Shown here: piece by piece, positions 26,092 through 35,526 of the stretch
How the letters are laid out: every line of letters begins with the position of its first letter
Position numbering within the stretch: the first letter of the stretch is position 1
Assembly (NCBI GenBank): GCA_048594975.1
Contig: JBMDXQ010000101.1
Span: 124,001-188,000, forward strand
From: JBMDXB01 sp048594975
Lineage (GTDB): Bacteria; Acidobacteriota; Vicinamibacteria; Vicinamibacterales; 2-12-FULL-66-21
Length of the DNA stretch: 64,000 nucleotides
Reading direction: 5' to 3'
Position numbers and translations under genes: made by a program
Notes under the pieces: model-generated
Databases searched by the model: none
What the model was told of the DNA's origin: nothing
The model's input: only the letters and a program-made list of their open reading frames with translations

Positions 26092-27167
26092 TTCCGTTCC
26101 TGGAGCTCGCGCTGCACGAGGACGCGGCGGCGGTGCGGGCCGCGATCGACCGCGTGATCGGCCGCGGCTGGTACGTCCTGGGACCCGAGGTGGAGGCGTT
26201 CGAGGCCGAGTTCGCCGCCGCGACGCGCTCGGCGCACGCCGTCGCCGTCGGCAACGGCACCGACGCCATCGCAATCGCGCTGCGCGCCGCAGGGATCCGG
26301 CGCGGTGACGAGGTGATCACCTCGCCGCTCACCGCCACCTTCACCGCGCTGGCGATCGTCATGGCGGGCGCGCGCCCGGTGTTCGCCGACCTCGATCCCT
26401 CGAGGCTGACGCTCGACCCGGACGCGGCTGCCGCAGCGGTGACGTCGCGCACGGCGGCGATGGTCCCGGTCCACCTGTATGGCCAGGCCGCCGACATGCC
26501 GGCGCTCGCGCAGGTCGCCGGGCGCCACGGCCTCGCGATCGTCGAGGATTGCTGCCAGGCTCACCTCGCGACCTGCGGCGGCCGGCCGGTGGGCACGTTC
26601 GGCGCGGCCGCGGCTTACAGCTTCTACCCGACGAAGAACCTCGGCGCGCTCGGCGATGGCGGCGCGCTGACGACCGCCGATGCCGCCGTCGCCGCACGGG
26701 CGCGGCGCCTGCGCCACGGCGGACAAACGGTGACCTACCGCCACGAGGAGCTCGGCGTGAACTCCCGGCTCGACGAGATGCAGGCCGCGGTGCTCCGGGC
26801 GCGGTTACCGCTGCTGCCGGCATGGACAGCGGCGCGCCGTTCGCTCGCGACCGCATACCGGCGCGCCCTCGATGGCGCGGGCGACCTCCAAGTACCGCCC
26901 GAGCTGGATCCGGGTCACGTCTACCACCTGTTTCCCGTGCTCAGCGACCGCCGCGACGTGATGCTCGCACGCCTGAAGGCGGCCGGCGTCGGCACGCTCA
27001 TCCACTATCCCGTCGCCGTGCCTCGGCAGCCGGCCATGGCCGGCCTGCATCCGGCGAGCTGCCCGATTGCCGACCGGGTGTGCGGCCGGGTGTTCTCGCT
27101 GCCGCTGCATCCGCATCTTCCGCGCGATACCGTCGACCGCGTGGCCGCCGCGCTCGCGCAGGAGTGA
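26088..27167 (+). CDS. DegT/DnrJ/EryC1-type sugar aminotransferase
   Basis: A 359-residue PLP-dependent enzyme that would aminate a keto-nucleotide-sugar. It has VGNGTDAIAIALRAAG, HLYGQAADMPAL, IVEDCCQAH and the PLP lysine in SFYPTKNLGALGDGG; the late GVNSRLDEMQAAVLRARL is also typical. It starts at a GTG overlapping the SDR stop (GTGA). With the SDR it could form a two-step path to an aminosugar. Confidence 0.91.
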   Translation: MIPFLELALHEDAAAVRAAIDRVIGRGWYVLGPEVEAFEAEFAAATRSAHAVAVGNGTDAIAIALRAAGIRRGDEVITSPLTATFTALAIVMAGARPVFADLDPSRLTLDPDAAAAAVTSRTAAMVPVHLYGQAADMPALAQVAGRHGLAIVEDCCQAHLATCGGRPVGTFGAAAAYSFYPTKNLGALGDGGALTTADAAVAARARRLRHGGQTVTYRHEELGVNSRLDEMQAAVLRARLPLLPAWTAARRSLATAYRRALDGAGDLQVPPELDPGHVYHLFPVLSDRRDVMLARLKAAGVGTLIHYPVAVPRQPAMAGLHPASCPIADRVCGRVFSLPLHPHLPRDTVDRVAAALAQE

Positions 27168-27171
27168 CGGC

Positions 27172-29106
27172 GTGCTCCGGGCGGCGACCAGAGCGGCGGC
27201 AGTGGCCCTCTTCGGCGCAATGGCGGGTGCGCTCTGCCTGACGATCGCCTTCGGCCGTCAGCCCGGTCTCGACCTGGACATGGACCGCGATCTGCCGCCG
27301 GTCGTCTCGGGGCTGTATCCGCCGGAGCGGGTCGACGATCTCACGTTTGCCTGGACCGCCGGCCGCACGCAGGTGGCGCTCGACGGCGCCGATCGGCGCG
27401 TGGCGTGGGTCTGCCGCGCGCGCTTGCGCGGCGGCCGCGCCGCGCCGCTGCCGCAGCCCACGGTCGACGTCGCGATCGACGGCATCCGCGCCGCCTCGGT
27501 CACCGCGAGCAACGACTACCAGGAAGTCGAGGTCACGGCACCGCCCCGCGAGCGCGACGGCCTGGTTCTCACGCTGATTGCCGCGCCGACGGTCGTGCCA
27601 GGTCCGCAGGACCGTCGTGAGCTCGGGGTGCAGATCGATCGCCTGGGCTGCAGTCCGGGCGGCGACGAGATCGCGCTGCCGCCACGACGGACCATGCTGC
27701 ACGCCAGCGTGGCGGCGGCGGCGTTCGGGGCGATGCTGGCACTGCTCGACATCACGGCGGTCGCCGCCGTCGGTGCCACCATCCTCATTGCAGCCGCCCA
27801 GGCGCTCTTGCTCGGCACCGGCGCGGCGCCCTTCGGCGGCTACAGTGCACACGCCCTGCGGCTCGCCGCGGCCATCAGCGTCGGGATGTTCCTCTGCTCG
27901 TTCCTGATTGAGCGGGTCACCGCGCGACGTCTTCGCAACACCGCCCGGTTCGTGGTCGCATTCGCGGCGGCGGTGCTGTACCTGAAGCTGCTCGGGCTCC
28001 TACATCCCTCGAAGATGCTGATCGACGCGGTATTCCAGGCGCACCGCCTCGAATGGGTCCTTGGCGGCCGCTACTACTTCACCCAGCCGATGCCTGGAGG
28101 CGTCCAGTTCCCGTACGCCATCGGGTTGTACGTGGTGGCGGCGCCGTGGTCGCTGCTGACGAAGGATTACGTGACCCTCTTGCGGGTCGTGGTCTGCGTC
28201 ACCGAGGCCGCGGCCGGCGCGCTTCTCTATCCGGCCATCGTCCGCGTGCGCGGAGACAGGTTGGAGGGCGCGGTCGCGGCGGCGCTCTTCGGCCTCGTCC
28301 CCATGGCCTTCTTGTTCACGGGGAACGCGAACCTGACGAACGTGTTCGGCCAGTCGGTGGCGTGCATGGCCGTCGTCGCCGCCGTGCTGCTGGCCCTGCA
28401 GTCCGGCCGGCCCCGGGGCGTGGTCGCGCTCACCGCGGTGACCGCGGTGGCGTTCCTGTCGCACGTGAGCACGTTCGCGATCCTGACGGTGACACTGGTC
28501 GTGCTCGCCGCGCTCTACCACTGGCGTGGCGGTCCGGCGCTCCGCAGTCCGGCGCGGCGCGTCCTCGCCGCCACTGCCGTGGCCGCGTTGCTGTCGGTCG
28601 CGCTCTACTACGGGCACTTCACCGAGGTGTACCAGCGCGCCTTACGCGTGCGCGCGACGGCCACGTCGACACAGGTGCCCGCGACCGCGCCGGCGCCCGC
28701 CGCACCGCAGAACATCCCGACGCTGGCCGGGCGGACCGTTGAAGCGATGAGGCTCACGGTGCAGGCGGTCGGATGGCCGCTGCTGCTGCTGGCGGCACTC
28801 GGCGTGCGGCCGTTCTGGCGCGGCGGCAGCCGCGACCGGCTCGCGTGCGCCGTGGGGGCATGGAGTGTCGCCTGCCTGGTATTTCTCAGCGTGGGGTTGA
28901 TGCGCGTCGACCCACAGTACCAGCGATACTCGTTCGAATTCGTCGGGCGGGTCGCCTTCGCCACCTACCCGGCCGCGGCGGTGCTCGGCGGGTACGGCGC
29001 CGTCTGGGCGTGGCGTGCCGGCCGCGTGGCCAGGATCGCCTCCGCTGGGTTGCTGCTTTCCGCGATCATCGTGGGTGCCCGGAGCTGGCTACGGTGGCTA
29101 CAGTGA
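27172..29106 (+). CDS. Polytopic membrane protein with N-terminal beta domain, GT-C-like
   Basis: A 644-residue protein: one N-terminal helix (about 8-28), a predicted extracytoplasmic beta domain (about 47-160, ending QDRRELGVQIDRLGC) and then roughly eleven membrane helices. A loop with HRLEWVLGGRYYF and QFPYAIGLYVVAAPW resembles GT-C proteins, but I cannot see a decisive catalytic motif. The beta domain is similar in pattern to the C-terminal domain of the 831-residue protein at 31849. GTG start four bases after the aminotransferase stop, preceded by GGAG; it overlaps the next gene as GTGA. Confidence 0.6.
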   Translation: MLRAATRAAAVALFGAMAGALCLTIAFGRQPGLDLDMDRDLPPVVSGLYPPERVDDLTFAWTAGRTQVALDGADRRVAWVCRARLRGGRAAPLPQPTVDVAIDGIRAASVTASNDYQEVEVTAPPRERDGLVLTLIAAPTVVPGPQDRRELGVQIDRLGCSPGGDEIALPPRRTMLHASVAAAAFGAMLALLDITAVAAVGATILIAAAQALLLGTGAAPFGGYSAHALRLAAAISVGMFLCSFLIERVTARRLRNTARFVVAFAAAVLYLKLLGLLHPSKMLIDAVFQAHRLEWVLGGRYYFTQPMPGGVQFPYAIGLYVVAAPWSLLTKDYVTLLRVVVCVTEAAAGALLYPAIVRVRGDRLEGAVAAALFGLVPMAFLFTGNANLTNVFGQSVACMAVVAAVLLALQSGRPRGVVALTAVTAVAFLSHVSTFAILTVTLVVLAALYHWRGGPALRSPARRVLAATAVAALLSVALYYGHFTEVYQRALRVRATATSTQVPATAPAPAAPQNIPTLAGRTVEAMRLTVQAVGWPLLLLAALGVRPFWRGGSRDRLACAVGAWSVACLVFLSVGLMRVDPQYQRYSFEFVGRVAFATYPAAAVLGGYGAVWAWRAGRVARIASAGLLLSAIIVGARSWLRWLQ

Positions 29107-30245
29107 GTCGACCCGTACGCCCTGCCCGGATCCGGCGCGGCGCGGCGTTCCTCCTGATCCTGGCGGTGCAGTTCGCGATCTTCGAGGCCGCACTGCGCGT
29201 CTGGGGCAGCTCCGAGGCGGCGCCGGCGTTCCAGGGCCTCTTCATGCAGGATCCAGACGTCGGTTTCCGGCTCAGGCCGGGAGCGCGCACACGCTATGGC
29301 ACCGTCGAGTTCGAAACCGACATCGCCATCAACCATGCCGGGGTCCGCGACGACGAGGAGCTCGGCCCGAAGCCGCCCGGCGAGCGCCGCATCGTGATAC
29401 TCGGCGACTCGCTCGTCCTGTCCGTGCAGGTCCCGTTCGAGCAGACGTTCGGCGAACGGCTCGAGATGCGCCTGAATGCGCGGCCGGGACTGAACCGGTA
29501 CCGTGTGATCAATGCGGGCGTCCAGGGGTACGGACCTGTGCAGGAGCTGTTGTTCTTCCGGAAGCTGGCGGCTTCGCTCGACCCGGACGTCGTGCTGGTC
29601 TCGGTGTTCGTCGGCAACGACGCCGAGGAGGCGTTCTCGTCGCGATCGTTGTTGAACCGCGCGCAGCAGCCGCCGGTCGAGGCGCTGCGCGAGACCCTGA
29701 TGAACAGCATCCGCCGGACCGTCCGCCGCAGCATGGTCCTCCAGGTCCTGCGGCTGCGGCTCACGTCGGTGACCGACCGGTTCACGACCGCAGTGGTCCC
29801 GCCGGAGCCGCCGCTCCAGAGCTACGCCGCCGTGCCGGCGCCGCGGATCGAGGAAGGCCTCGCGATCGCGCGGGAGTGCGTGCGCGGCATCGCCGCGCAT
29901 GCGGCCACGCTCGGCGCGCGCACCGGCGTGCTGCTGATGCCGGCGCGCTTCCAGGTGGATGACGCCGACTACGGACGCCTGAAGAGCGGCGTCGAGCAGG
30001 CCGGCGGGCAGCTGCTGCGCGACGCCGCGACTGAACGGTTCGTGTCGGTGCTCGCCGGCCTCGGCCTTCCGATGATCGATCCGCTGCCCTCGCTGCGCGC
30101 CGCGCCCCCCGGCCCCGACCTGTTCTTTCAGCGCAACGTCCACTTGACGCCGCGCGGCCACGAGGTGATGGCGGGCGTGCTCGACCGATTCCTGCAGGAG
30201 CGCGGGCTGCTTGCCGAGACCGGACGGCCGCCGGGCGGACGGTGA
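29103..30245 (+). CDS. SGNH-family hydrolase/esterase, membrane-anchored
   Basis: A 380-residue protein with one N-terminal membrane helix (about 13-33) and an SGNH hydrolase domain: ILGDSLVLSVQV (catalytic Ser block), VINAGVQGYGPVQEL (Gly block), VFVGNDAEEAF (Asn block) and HLTPRGHEVM (catalytic His). Such proteins transfer or remove O-acyl groups on surface glycans. It is followed by an MBOAT acyltransferase, the AlgI/AlgJ or PatA/PatB-like pairing, which suggests glycan O-acylation. GTGA overlap with the upstream gene fixes the start. Confidence 0.8.
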   Translation: MSRPVRPARIRRGAAFLLILAVQFAIFEAALRVWGSSEAAPAFQGLFMQDPDVGFRLRPGARTRYGTVEFETDIAINHAGVRDDEELGPKPPGERRIVILGDSLVLSVQVPFEQTFGERLEMRLNARPGLNRYRVINAGVQGYGPVQELLFFRKLAASLDPDVVLVSVFVGNDAEEAFSSRSLLNRAQQPPVEALRETLMNSIRRTVRRSMVLQVLRLRLTSVTDRFTTAVVPPEPPLQSYAAVPAPRIEEGLAIARECVRGIAAHAATLGARTGVLLMPARFQVDDADYGRLKSGVEQAGGQLLRDAATERFVSVLAGLGLPMIDPLPSLRAAPPGPDLFFQRNVHLTPRGHEVMAGVLDRFLQERGLLAETGRPPGGR

Positions 30246-30260
30246 GGCGCAGGCGGGCGG

Positions 30261-31682
30261 ATGGTCTTCAACTCGCTCCACTTCGTCTGGTTCTTCGTCG
30301 CCGTCTACGCGCTCTACCGGGTGCTGCCCCACCGGGCGCAGAACTGGCTGCTGCTGGTCTCGAGCTACTACTTCTACGCCGCCTGGGACTGGCGGTTCCT
30401 GGTCCTGCTGATCGGCTCCACCGTCGTCGACTACTCGTGCGGGCTCGCGCTCGGCACCGTCGAGGCGCCCCGCCGGCGGCGGCTGATTCTCGTCGCCAGC
30501 ATCACCTTCAACCTCACGCTGCTCGGCTTCTTCAAGTATTTCAACTTCTTCGCCGACAACCTGCACGCGCTCTTCGGGTCGCTCGGCTGGCGGGTCGATT
30601 TCGTGACGCTGCGCGTGCTGCTGCCCATCGGGATCTCCTTCTACACGTTCGTGACGATGAGCTACGTCATCGACGTTTACCGGCGCCAGATCCCGCCGAC
30701 CCACGACCTGCTGGATTTCGCGGTGTTCGTCGCGTACTTCCCCCACCTCGTCGCCGGGCCGATCCTGCGCGCCTCGAGGCTGCTCACCCAGATCGACTCG
30801 CCCCGCCGCATCACCCGCGAGCAGATGCGCGACGGCGCCTGGCTCATCGCCTGGGGGTACTTCCAGAAGGTGTTCGTCGCCGACAACCTCGCCAGTCTGG
30901 CGAACTTCGTCTTCGACCCGGCGCTGCACCACAGCGGCGTCAACATCCTGCTGGGCGTGTACGCGTTCGCCTTCCAGATCTACGGCGACTTCGCCGGCTA
31001 CTCGAACATCGCGCGCGGGACCTCCAAGCTGATGGGGATCGAGCTGGTCGAGAACTTCCGCTACCCCTACGTCGTGCGGTCGCCGCAGGAATTCTGGCGG
31101 CACTGGCACATCAGCCTGTCGACGTGGCTCCGCGATTACCTGTACATCCCGCTCGGCGGCAGCCGCGGGACGCGGTGGCAGACGCGCCGCAACCTGTTCG
31201 TCACGATGTCGCTCGGCGGACTGTGGCACGGAGCCGCGTGGACCTTCGTGCTGTGGGGGGTGTACCAGGGCCTGCTGCTGATCGCGTATCGATCGATCGA
31301 CCGGGTGGCGTGGCTCAAGACGGCGCTGCTCGGCAGCCACCCGCTCGCGTACGTGACCGGCTGGGTCGTCATGTTCCACCTCACCTGCTACGGGTGGCTC
31401 ATCTTCCGCGCAAGGTCGGCCGGCCAGATCGCCGGCATGACCCGCCGCCTGCTGTTCGAGTTCGCGCCCGCCACCGTGAACGTCGAGGCGCTGCTCACGC
31501 CGCTGCTGCTCTACACGACGCCGCTGCTCATCGTCCACGCGTGCGAGGCGTATTTCGACGACGTGACCATCGTCCTGAGGCTGCCGGCCGGCGTGCGATA
31601 CTCCATCTACGCCGCCACGTTCTACCTGACGATGCTGTTCGGGAACTTCGGCGGAGCCGAGTTCATCTACTTCCAGTTCTAG
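30261..31682 (+). CDS. MBOAT O-acyltransferase (AlgI-like)
   Basis: A 473-residue polytopic membrane enzyme that moves acyl groups across the membrane for glycan O-acylation. It has WDWRFLVLLIGSTVVDY, FKYFNFF, LLPIGISFYTF, VAYFPHLVAGPI, FQIYGDFAGYSNIARG, the invariant PQEFWRHWHISLSTW and the catalytic His in MSLGGLWHGAAWTF. The next protein upstream is an SGNH hydrolase, its usual partner. ATG start 15 bases after that gene. No clear terminator follows; the heptad element at 31709 lies just downstream. Confidence 0.93.
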   Translation: MVFNSLHFVWFFVAVYALYRVLPHRAQNWLLLVSSYYFYAAWDWRFLVLLIGSTVVDYSCGLALGTVEAPRRRRLILVASITFNLTLLGFFKYFNFFADNLHALFGSLGWRVDFVTLRVLLPIGISFYTFVTMSYVIDVYRRQIPPTHDLLDFAVFVAYFPHLVAGPILRASRLLTQIDSPRRITREQMRDGAWLIAWGYFQKVFVADNLASLANFVFDPALHHSGVNILLGVYAFAFQIYGDFAGYSNIARGTSKLMGIELVENFRYPYVVRSPQEFWRHWHISLSTWLRDYLYIPLGGSRGTRWQTRRNLFVTMSLGGLWHGAAWTFVLWGVYQGLLLIAYRSIDRVAWLKTALLGSHPLAYVTGWVVMFHLTCYGWLIFRARSAGQIAGMTRRLLFEFAPATVNVEALLTPLLLYTTPLLIVHACEAYFDDVTIVLRLPAGVRYSIYAATFYLTMLFGNFGGAEFIYFQF

Positions 31683-31708
31683 CCAGGATGCTGAAACGCG
31701 GCCTCGTC

Positions 31709-31798
31709 AACGCCCACTCTCCAGCTCCCAACTCCCAAGGGCCTTTATCCCGGAGAATGTCCTCGTGTCTGGGCGCTGGGCGTTCGAAGTGGGGAGTC
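31709..31798. repeat. Heptad element with CGTGTCT core
   Basis: In the 166-base gap after the MBOAT gene, 7-base units read AACGCCC, ACTCTCC, AGCTCCC, AACTCCC (31709-31736), then after a middle stretch CGTGTCT, GGGCGCT, GGGCGTT, CGAAGTG, GGGAGTC (31764-31798). AACGCCC and GGGCGTT, and ACTCCC and GGGAGT, are inverted copies, so the arms can pair. TCCTCGTGTCTGGG (31760-31773) recurs exactly at 58765-58778. Confidence 0.7.
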
Positions 31799-31848
31799 GT
31801 CACCTGCCTTTCGGAACCCGGCCGAACCAGGCGGCTGGCGCAACGGAA

Positions 31849-34344
31849 ATGACGCTGTTGACACAGCTGGCGGAACTCGCGATCGTCGGCTGGCTGCCGG
31901 GAGCGGCCCTGCTCCGGCTGCCCCGAGCCGACCGCGACCGCCGCGCCACGCTCTTCGCCGAAGAGCGGCTCTTCTGGGCCGTCATGCTGAGCGCCTCGAT
32001 CTCGGTGGCGCTCGTGATGGCGCTCGCCGCGATCGACCGCTACTCGCTGCAGCGGCTGCTGCTGGCCGACGCCGTCATCGGCGCTGCGGCGCTCGCGGCA
32101 TCGCGCTTCCGCGTCGGGTTCGGACCGGCGGCGCGCCGGCCGGGGTGGACGGCGCTGCTGCCGCTGGCGCTGGCCGCCCTGGGCATCTGGCGGTTCTTCC
32201 CCCCGGCGGAGTACATCGGAGGGGGAAAGGACCCCGGCACCTACATGAACGAAGGGATCCAGATCGCGCAGCGCGGCTCGCTGGTGATCCGGGATCCCGT
32301 GGTGGCGAGCGTGCCGCCGTTCACGCGCGACCTCTTCTTCCCGTCACACGACAACCCCGACTACTACGGCCTGCGGTTCATGGGGTTCTACGTCCAGGAC
32401 CCGGATCGGGGAACGGTCGTCGGACAGTTCTTCCATGCTTTTCCCGCGTCAATCGCGATCGGCTACGGGGTGGACGGCCTCACCGGCGCCAGACGCACGG
32501 TCGGGGTGTGGGCCGTGCTGGGCGTGCTGGCGGTGTACTTCGCCGGCGCACGGCTCATCGGCCAGCGCGCCGCCGCCGTTGCCGCCGCGCTGCTCGCGCT
32601 GCACGTCATCCAGACCTGGTTCGCGCGCTACCCGAACGCGGAGGTCATGATCCAGGCGCTGCTGTTCGCGGCGCTGCTCGCAACCGCGCGCGCGGCGATC
32701 GACGGCGACCGTTTCTTCGCCCCGGTTGCGGGGTTCCTGCTCGGGCTGCTGCTGCTCGTCCGCTATGACGCGATCCTCGCGATCGCGGCGGTCATGGCCG
32801 GCCTGCTGCTGGCCCTGTTCTACCGCAAGCGGCCGCACTCATCGCTCCTCGTCGTACTCTCAGCCTTCGCCGTCGTCGCCATCGCCTACTACCAGGGACC
32901 GATGCGTGCGTACGTGGCGCTGCCGCTGCTCTTCCTGTCGAAGCTCACGTGGTGGCACACCGTGCTGCTCGCCGCGGCGGCCGCCGCCGCGCTTGCCGGG
33001 CTGCTGCTCGCGTGGCGGCGGACGGCGGTGAGCGCATACCTCGTGCTCCTCACCCCGCCCGCGCTGATCGTCGCGGTCGTGGGCTTCACCGTCTATGCGC
33101 TGCTGCTGCGCCATCCGGAAGGCCGGCTCGCCGCCCATGACGCCTACGCGCTGCGGACCTTCACCAATCTGTATCTCACGCTGCCCGGCCTGCTCGCGGC
33201 GCTGATCGGGTTCGTGCTCGTCGTCCGGCGATGGTTCTGGCGCGACCCGGCGCTCATCGCGACCGTCGTCGTCTTCTCGTTCTTCCTCTTCTACAAGATC
33301 CGCATACACGCCGAGCACTTCTGGATGGCGCGGCGCTTCCTCCCGGTCATCCTGCCCGGCGCGCTGCTGTTCGTGGCGGCGGCGGCGCTGTCGCGCGAGC
33401 AGGGAGGCTGGCCGGGCGCGCGGCTGCTGCGCCCGCTGATCGGCCTCGTCTTCGTGGTGCTGCTGGCCATGCACTACGCGCGGGTGAGCGCGCCGCTGCT
33501 CGCGCACGTGGAGTACGAGGGCCTGGTCCCACGAATCGAGAAGCTGGCGGACAGTGTCCGCGATGACGACCTGCTGATCGTCGAGTCGCGCGACGCCGGC
33601 AGCGACGTCCACGTGCTGGCGACCCCGCTCGCCTACATCTACGCGTGCGATGTCCTGCTGCTGCATTCCGCGAAGCCGGACAAGCCCCTGCTCGCCGCCT
33701 TCGTCGACTGGGCGCGGACGAAGTACAGCCGCGTGCTCTTCCTCGGCGGCGGCGGCACCGACCTGCTGTCGTACCGCTACGGGCTCGAGCCGCTGGCGAG
33801 CGACCGCTTCCAGGTGCCGGAGTACGAGACGACGACCACGGCGCTGCCGCGCGGCGCGCGACGCAAGGAGTTCGACTACGGCCTCTACCGGTTCACGGCG
33901 CCGGCTCCGCGCGACGGCCACTCGTTCGACCTCGACGTCGGTACGCGCGACGACCTGCACGTGGTCCGCTTCCACGCAAAAGAGCAGAGCGCCGGGACGA
34001 CCTTCAGGTGGACGGGACGGCTGTCGTTCGTGACCGTCACGCTGATGCCCGGCACGGCGCGCGCGGTGACGTTGTGGATGAGCAACGGCGGCCGGCCGGT
34101 GTCCACGACGCCCGCCGACGTCGAGGTGTCGCTGCACAACCAGGTGCTGGGGCGCGTCCGGGTGGGTGACGGCTTCCGCCCGTACTCGCTGCCCATTCCC
34201 GCGGGGCTGGCGGCGCGGGCCGCAGCGGCCGGCGACCCGGTCGAGCTGCGGCTGCGCATTCCGACCTGGAATCCGGAGCGCACCCTCGGCACACCGGACG
34301 ACCGCGACCTCGGCGTCATGGTCGATCGCGTGCAGGTAAGATAG
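31849..34344 (+). CDS. Large GT-C/PMT-like membrane protein with C-terminal beta domain
   Basis: An 831-residue protein with about twelve membrane helices followed by a soluble part. The first extracytoplasmic loop contains GGKDPGTYMNEGIQIAQRG, an acidic motif like those of GT39 enzymes, and TWFARYPNAEVMIQALLF follows, so transfer from a polyprenyl-phosphate sugar is plausible. Residues 696-831 form a beta-rich domain ending DDRDLGVMVDRVQVR that resembles the N-terminal domain of the protein at 27172. Start ATG 31849 was chosen because upstream codons fall in the heptad element. No close named homologue comes to mind. Confidence 0.68.
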   Translation: MTLLTQLAELAIVGWLPGAALLRLPRADRDRRATLFAEERLFWAVMLSASISVALVMALAAIDRYSLQRLLLADAVIGAAALAASRFRVGFGPAARRPGWTALLPLALAALGIWRFFPPAEYIGGGKDPGTYMNEGIQIAQRGSLVIRDPVVASVPPFTRDLFFPSHDNPDYYGLRFMGFYVQDPDRGTVVGQFFHAFPASIAIGYGVDGLTGARRTVGVWAVLGVLAVYFAGARLIGQRAAAVAAALLALHVIQTWFARYPNAEVMIQALLFAALLATARAAIDGDRFFAPVAGFLLGLLLLVRYDAILAIAAVMAGLLLALFYRKRPHSSLLVVLSAFAVVAIAYYQGPMRAYVALPLLFLSKLTWWHTVLLAAAAAAALAGLLLAWRRTAVSAYLVLLTPPALIVAVVGFTVYALLLRHPEGRLAAHDAYALRTFTNLYLTLPGLLAALIGFVLVVRRWFWRDPALIATVVVFSFFLFYKIRIHAEHFWMARRFLPVILPGALLFVAAAALSREQGGWPGARLLRPLIGLVFVVLLAMHYARVSAPLLAHVEYEGLVPRIEKLADSVRDDDLLIVESRDAGSDVHVLATPLAYIYACDVLLLHSAKPDKPLLAAFVDWARTKYSRVLFLGGGGTDLLSYRYGLEPLASDRFQVPEYETTTTALPRGARRKEFDYGLYRFTAPAPRDGHSFDLDVGTRDDLHVVRFHAKEQSAGTTFRWTGRLSFVTVTLMPGTARAVTLWMSNGGRPVSTTPADVEVSLHNQVLGRVRVGDGFRPYSLPIPAGLAARAAAAGDPVELRLRIPTWNPERTLGTPDDRDLGVMVDRVQVR
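34337..34342 (+). promoter_or_regulatory. -10-like box TAAGATAGCT before the GT9 gene
   Basis: TAAGATAGCT at 34337-34346 lies 18 bases before the ATG at 34360. The same ten bases occur at 42532-42541, 29 bases before another ATG. No clear -35 box is present. Confidence 0.3.
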
Positions 34345-34359
34345 CTCCTGACACCTCGC

Positions 34360-35526
34360 ATGCCGGCGCTGCAGATCTACGACCCGCGAGAGCGGGCGCT
34401 CGTCGCCGCGGCCGACCGCGCCCTCGGCGCCACCGCGCTGGCCGTACGTCCGCTTCGCGGCAGCCGGCAGCGGCCCGCGGCGCCGCAGCGAATCCTGCTC
34501 CTCCGCCTCGAGCGGATCGGCGATCTCGTCATGACGCTGCCGGCGTTCGCAGACGTGCGCGCGCTCGCGCCGGGTGCGCGCATCGACCTGGTGGTCGGCA
34601 GCTGGAACGCCGGGCTGGCACGAGCGCTGCCGGGCGTGGATTCGGTCGAATCGCTCGATACGCGCTGGCTCGCCCGGGGAGGAGAGGGGCGCCCGCTCTT
34701 AGCGCTGCTGCGCGCGGCGCGGACCTGGCGCGCGCGCCACTATGACCTCGCGATCAACTTCGAGCCGGACATCCGCAGCAACCTCCTGCTGGCGGTCGCC
34801 GGCGCCGCGTGGACGGCCGGCTACGGCAGCGGTGGCGGCGGCGCGCTGCTTGACGAGGCGCTCGACTTCGAGGCGCGCAGTCACACGACGGTGAACGCCA
34901 GGCGGCTCGTCACCGCGGCGTTCGCCCGCGAGCCACCCGCTCAGCCGCCGTCGCGGGTGCTGGCCATCCCCGATGCGGCGCGGCGCGCGGCCGCGGCGCG
35001 TCTCCCCCCGGGCGCCGGGCCGCGCATTGGCGTCCATGCGAGCGGCGGGCGCGAGATCAAGCAATGGGAGCCGGCGCGCTTTGCCGCGGTCGCCCGCCGC
35101 CTGGCCGTCGAACACGGGGCGACGATCGTCCTCACCGGCGCCGCCGCCGATCGTCCGCTCGTCGAGCAGGTGAAGGCGGGGCTGCCCGGCGGCCGCATCG
35201 TCGACGTGACCGGCGAACCCGACCTGCTGGCGCTCGCGGCCATCCTCGAGCGTATCGACCTGCTCATCACCGGCGACTCCGGCCCCATGCACCTGGCGAA
35301 CGCCGTCGGCACGCCGGTCGTCGCGGTCTTTGGTCCTTCCGATCCGCGCCGCTACGCACCCGCCGGATCGCGCGACCGCGTCGTTCGCATCGACCTGCCG
35401 TGCGCGCCGTGTAACCGGATCCGCCTGCCGCCGGCGCGCTGCGTGGGCCACGTGCCCGACTGCCTCGCCGGGGTGACGGCGGAGCGGGTGTTCGAGGCCG
35501 CCGTCGCGGTCCTGCAGGCGGCATGA
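34360..35526 (+). CDS. Glycosyltransferase family 9 (heptosyltransferase-like)
   Basis: A 388-residue GT-B enzyme of the ADP-heptose transferase family. Features: ILLLRLERIGDLVMTLPAF (N-terminal acceptor loop), YDLAINFEPDIRSNLLL, GVHASGGREIKQWEPARFAAVA, IVLTGAAADRPLVEQV, and the donor motif LLITGDSGPMHLANAVGTPVVAVFG. A first segment of about 42 residues precedes the domain. It may add heptose or another sugar to an LPS core or to the glycan made here. The next gene overlaps its stop (ATGA). Confidence 0.85.
   Translation: MPALQIYDPRERALVAAADRALGATALAVRPLRGSRQRPAAPQRILLLRLERIGDLVMTLPAFADVRALAPGARIDLVVGSWNAGLARALPGVDSVESLDTRWLARGGEGRPLLALLRAARTWRARHYDLAINFEPDIRSNLLLAVAGAAWTAGYGSGGGGALLDEALDFEARSHTTVNARRLVTAAFAREPPAQPPSRVLAIPDAARRAAAARLPPGAGPRIGVHASGGREIKQWEPARFAAVARRLAVEHGATIVLTGAAADRPLVEQVKAGLPGGRIVDVTGEPDLLALAAILERIDLLITGDSGPMHLANAVGTPVVAVFGPSDPRRYAPAGSRDRVVRIDLPCAPCNRIRLPPARCVGHVPDCLAGVTAERVFEAAVAVLQAA

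Noticed and set aside
28965..31538. 857-codon open frame on the minus strand
   Set aside because: It mirrors the SGNH and MBOAT genes and has a composition typical of GC-rich shadow frames.
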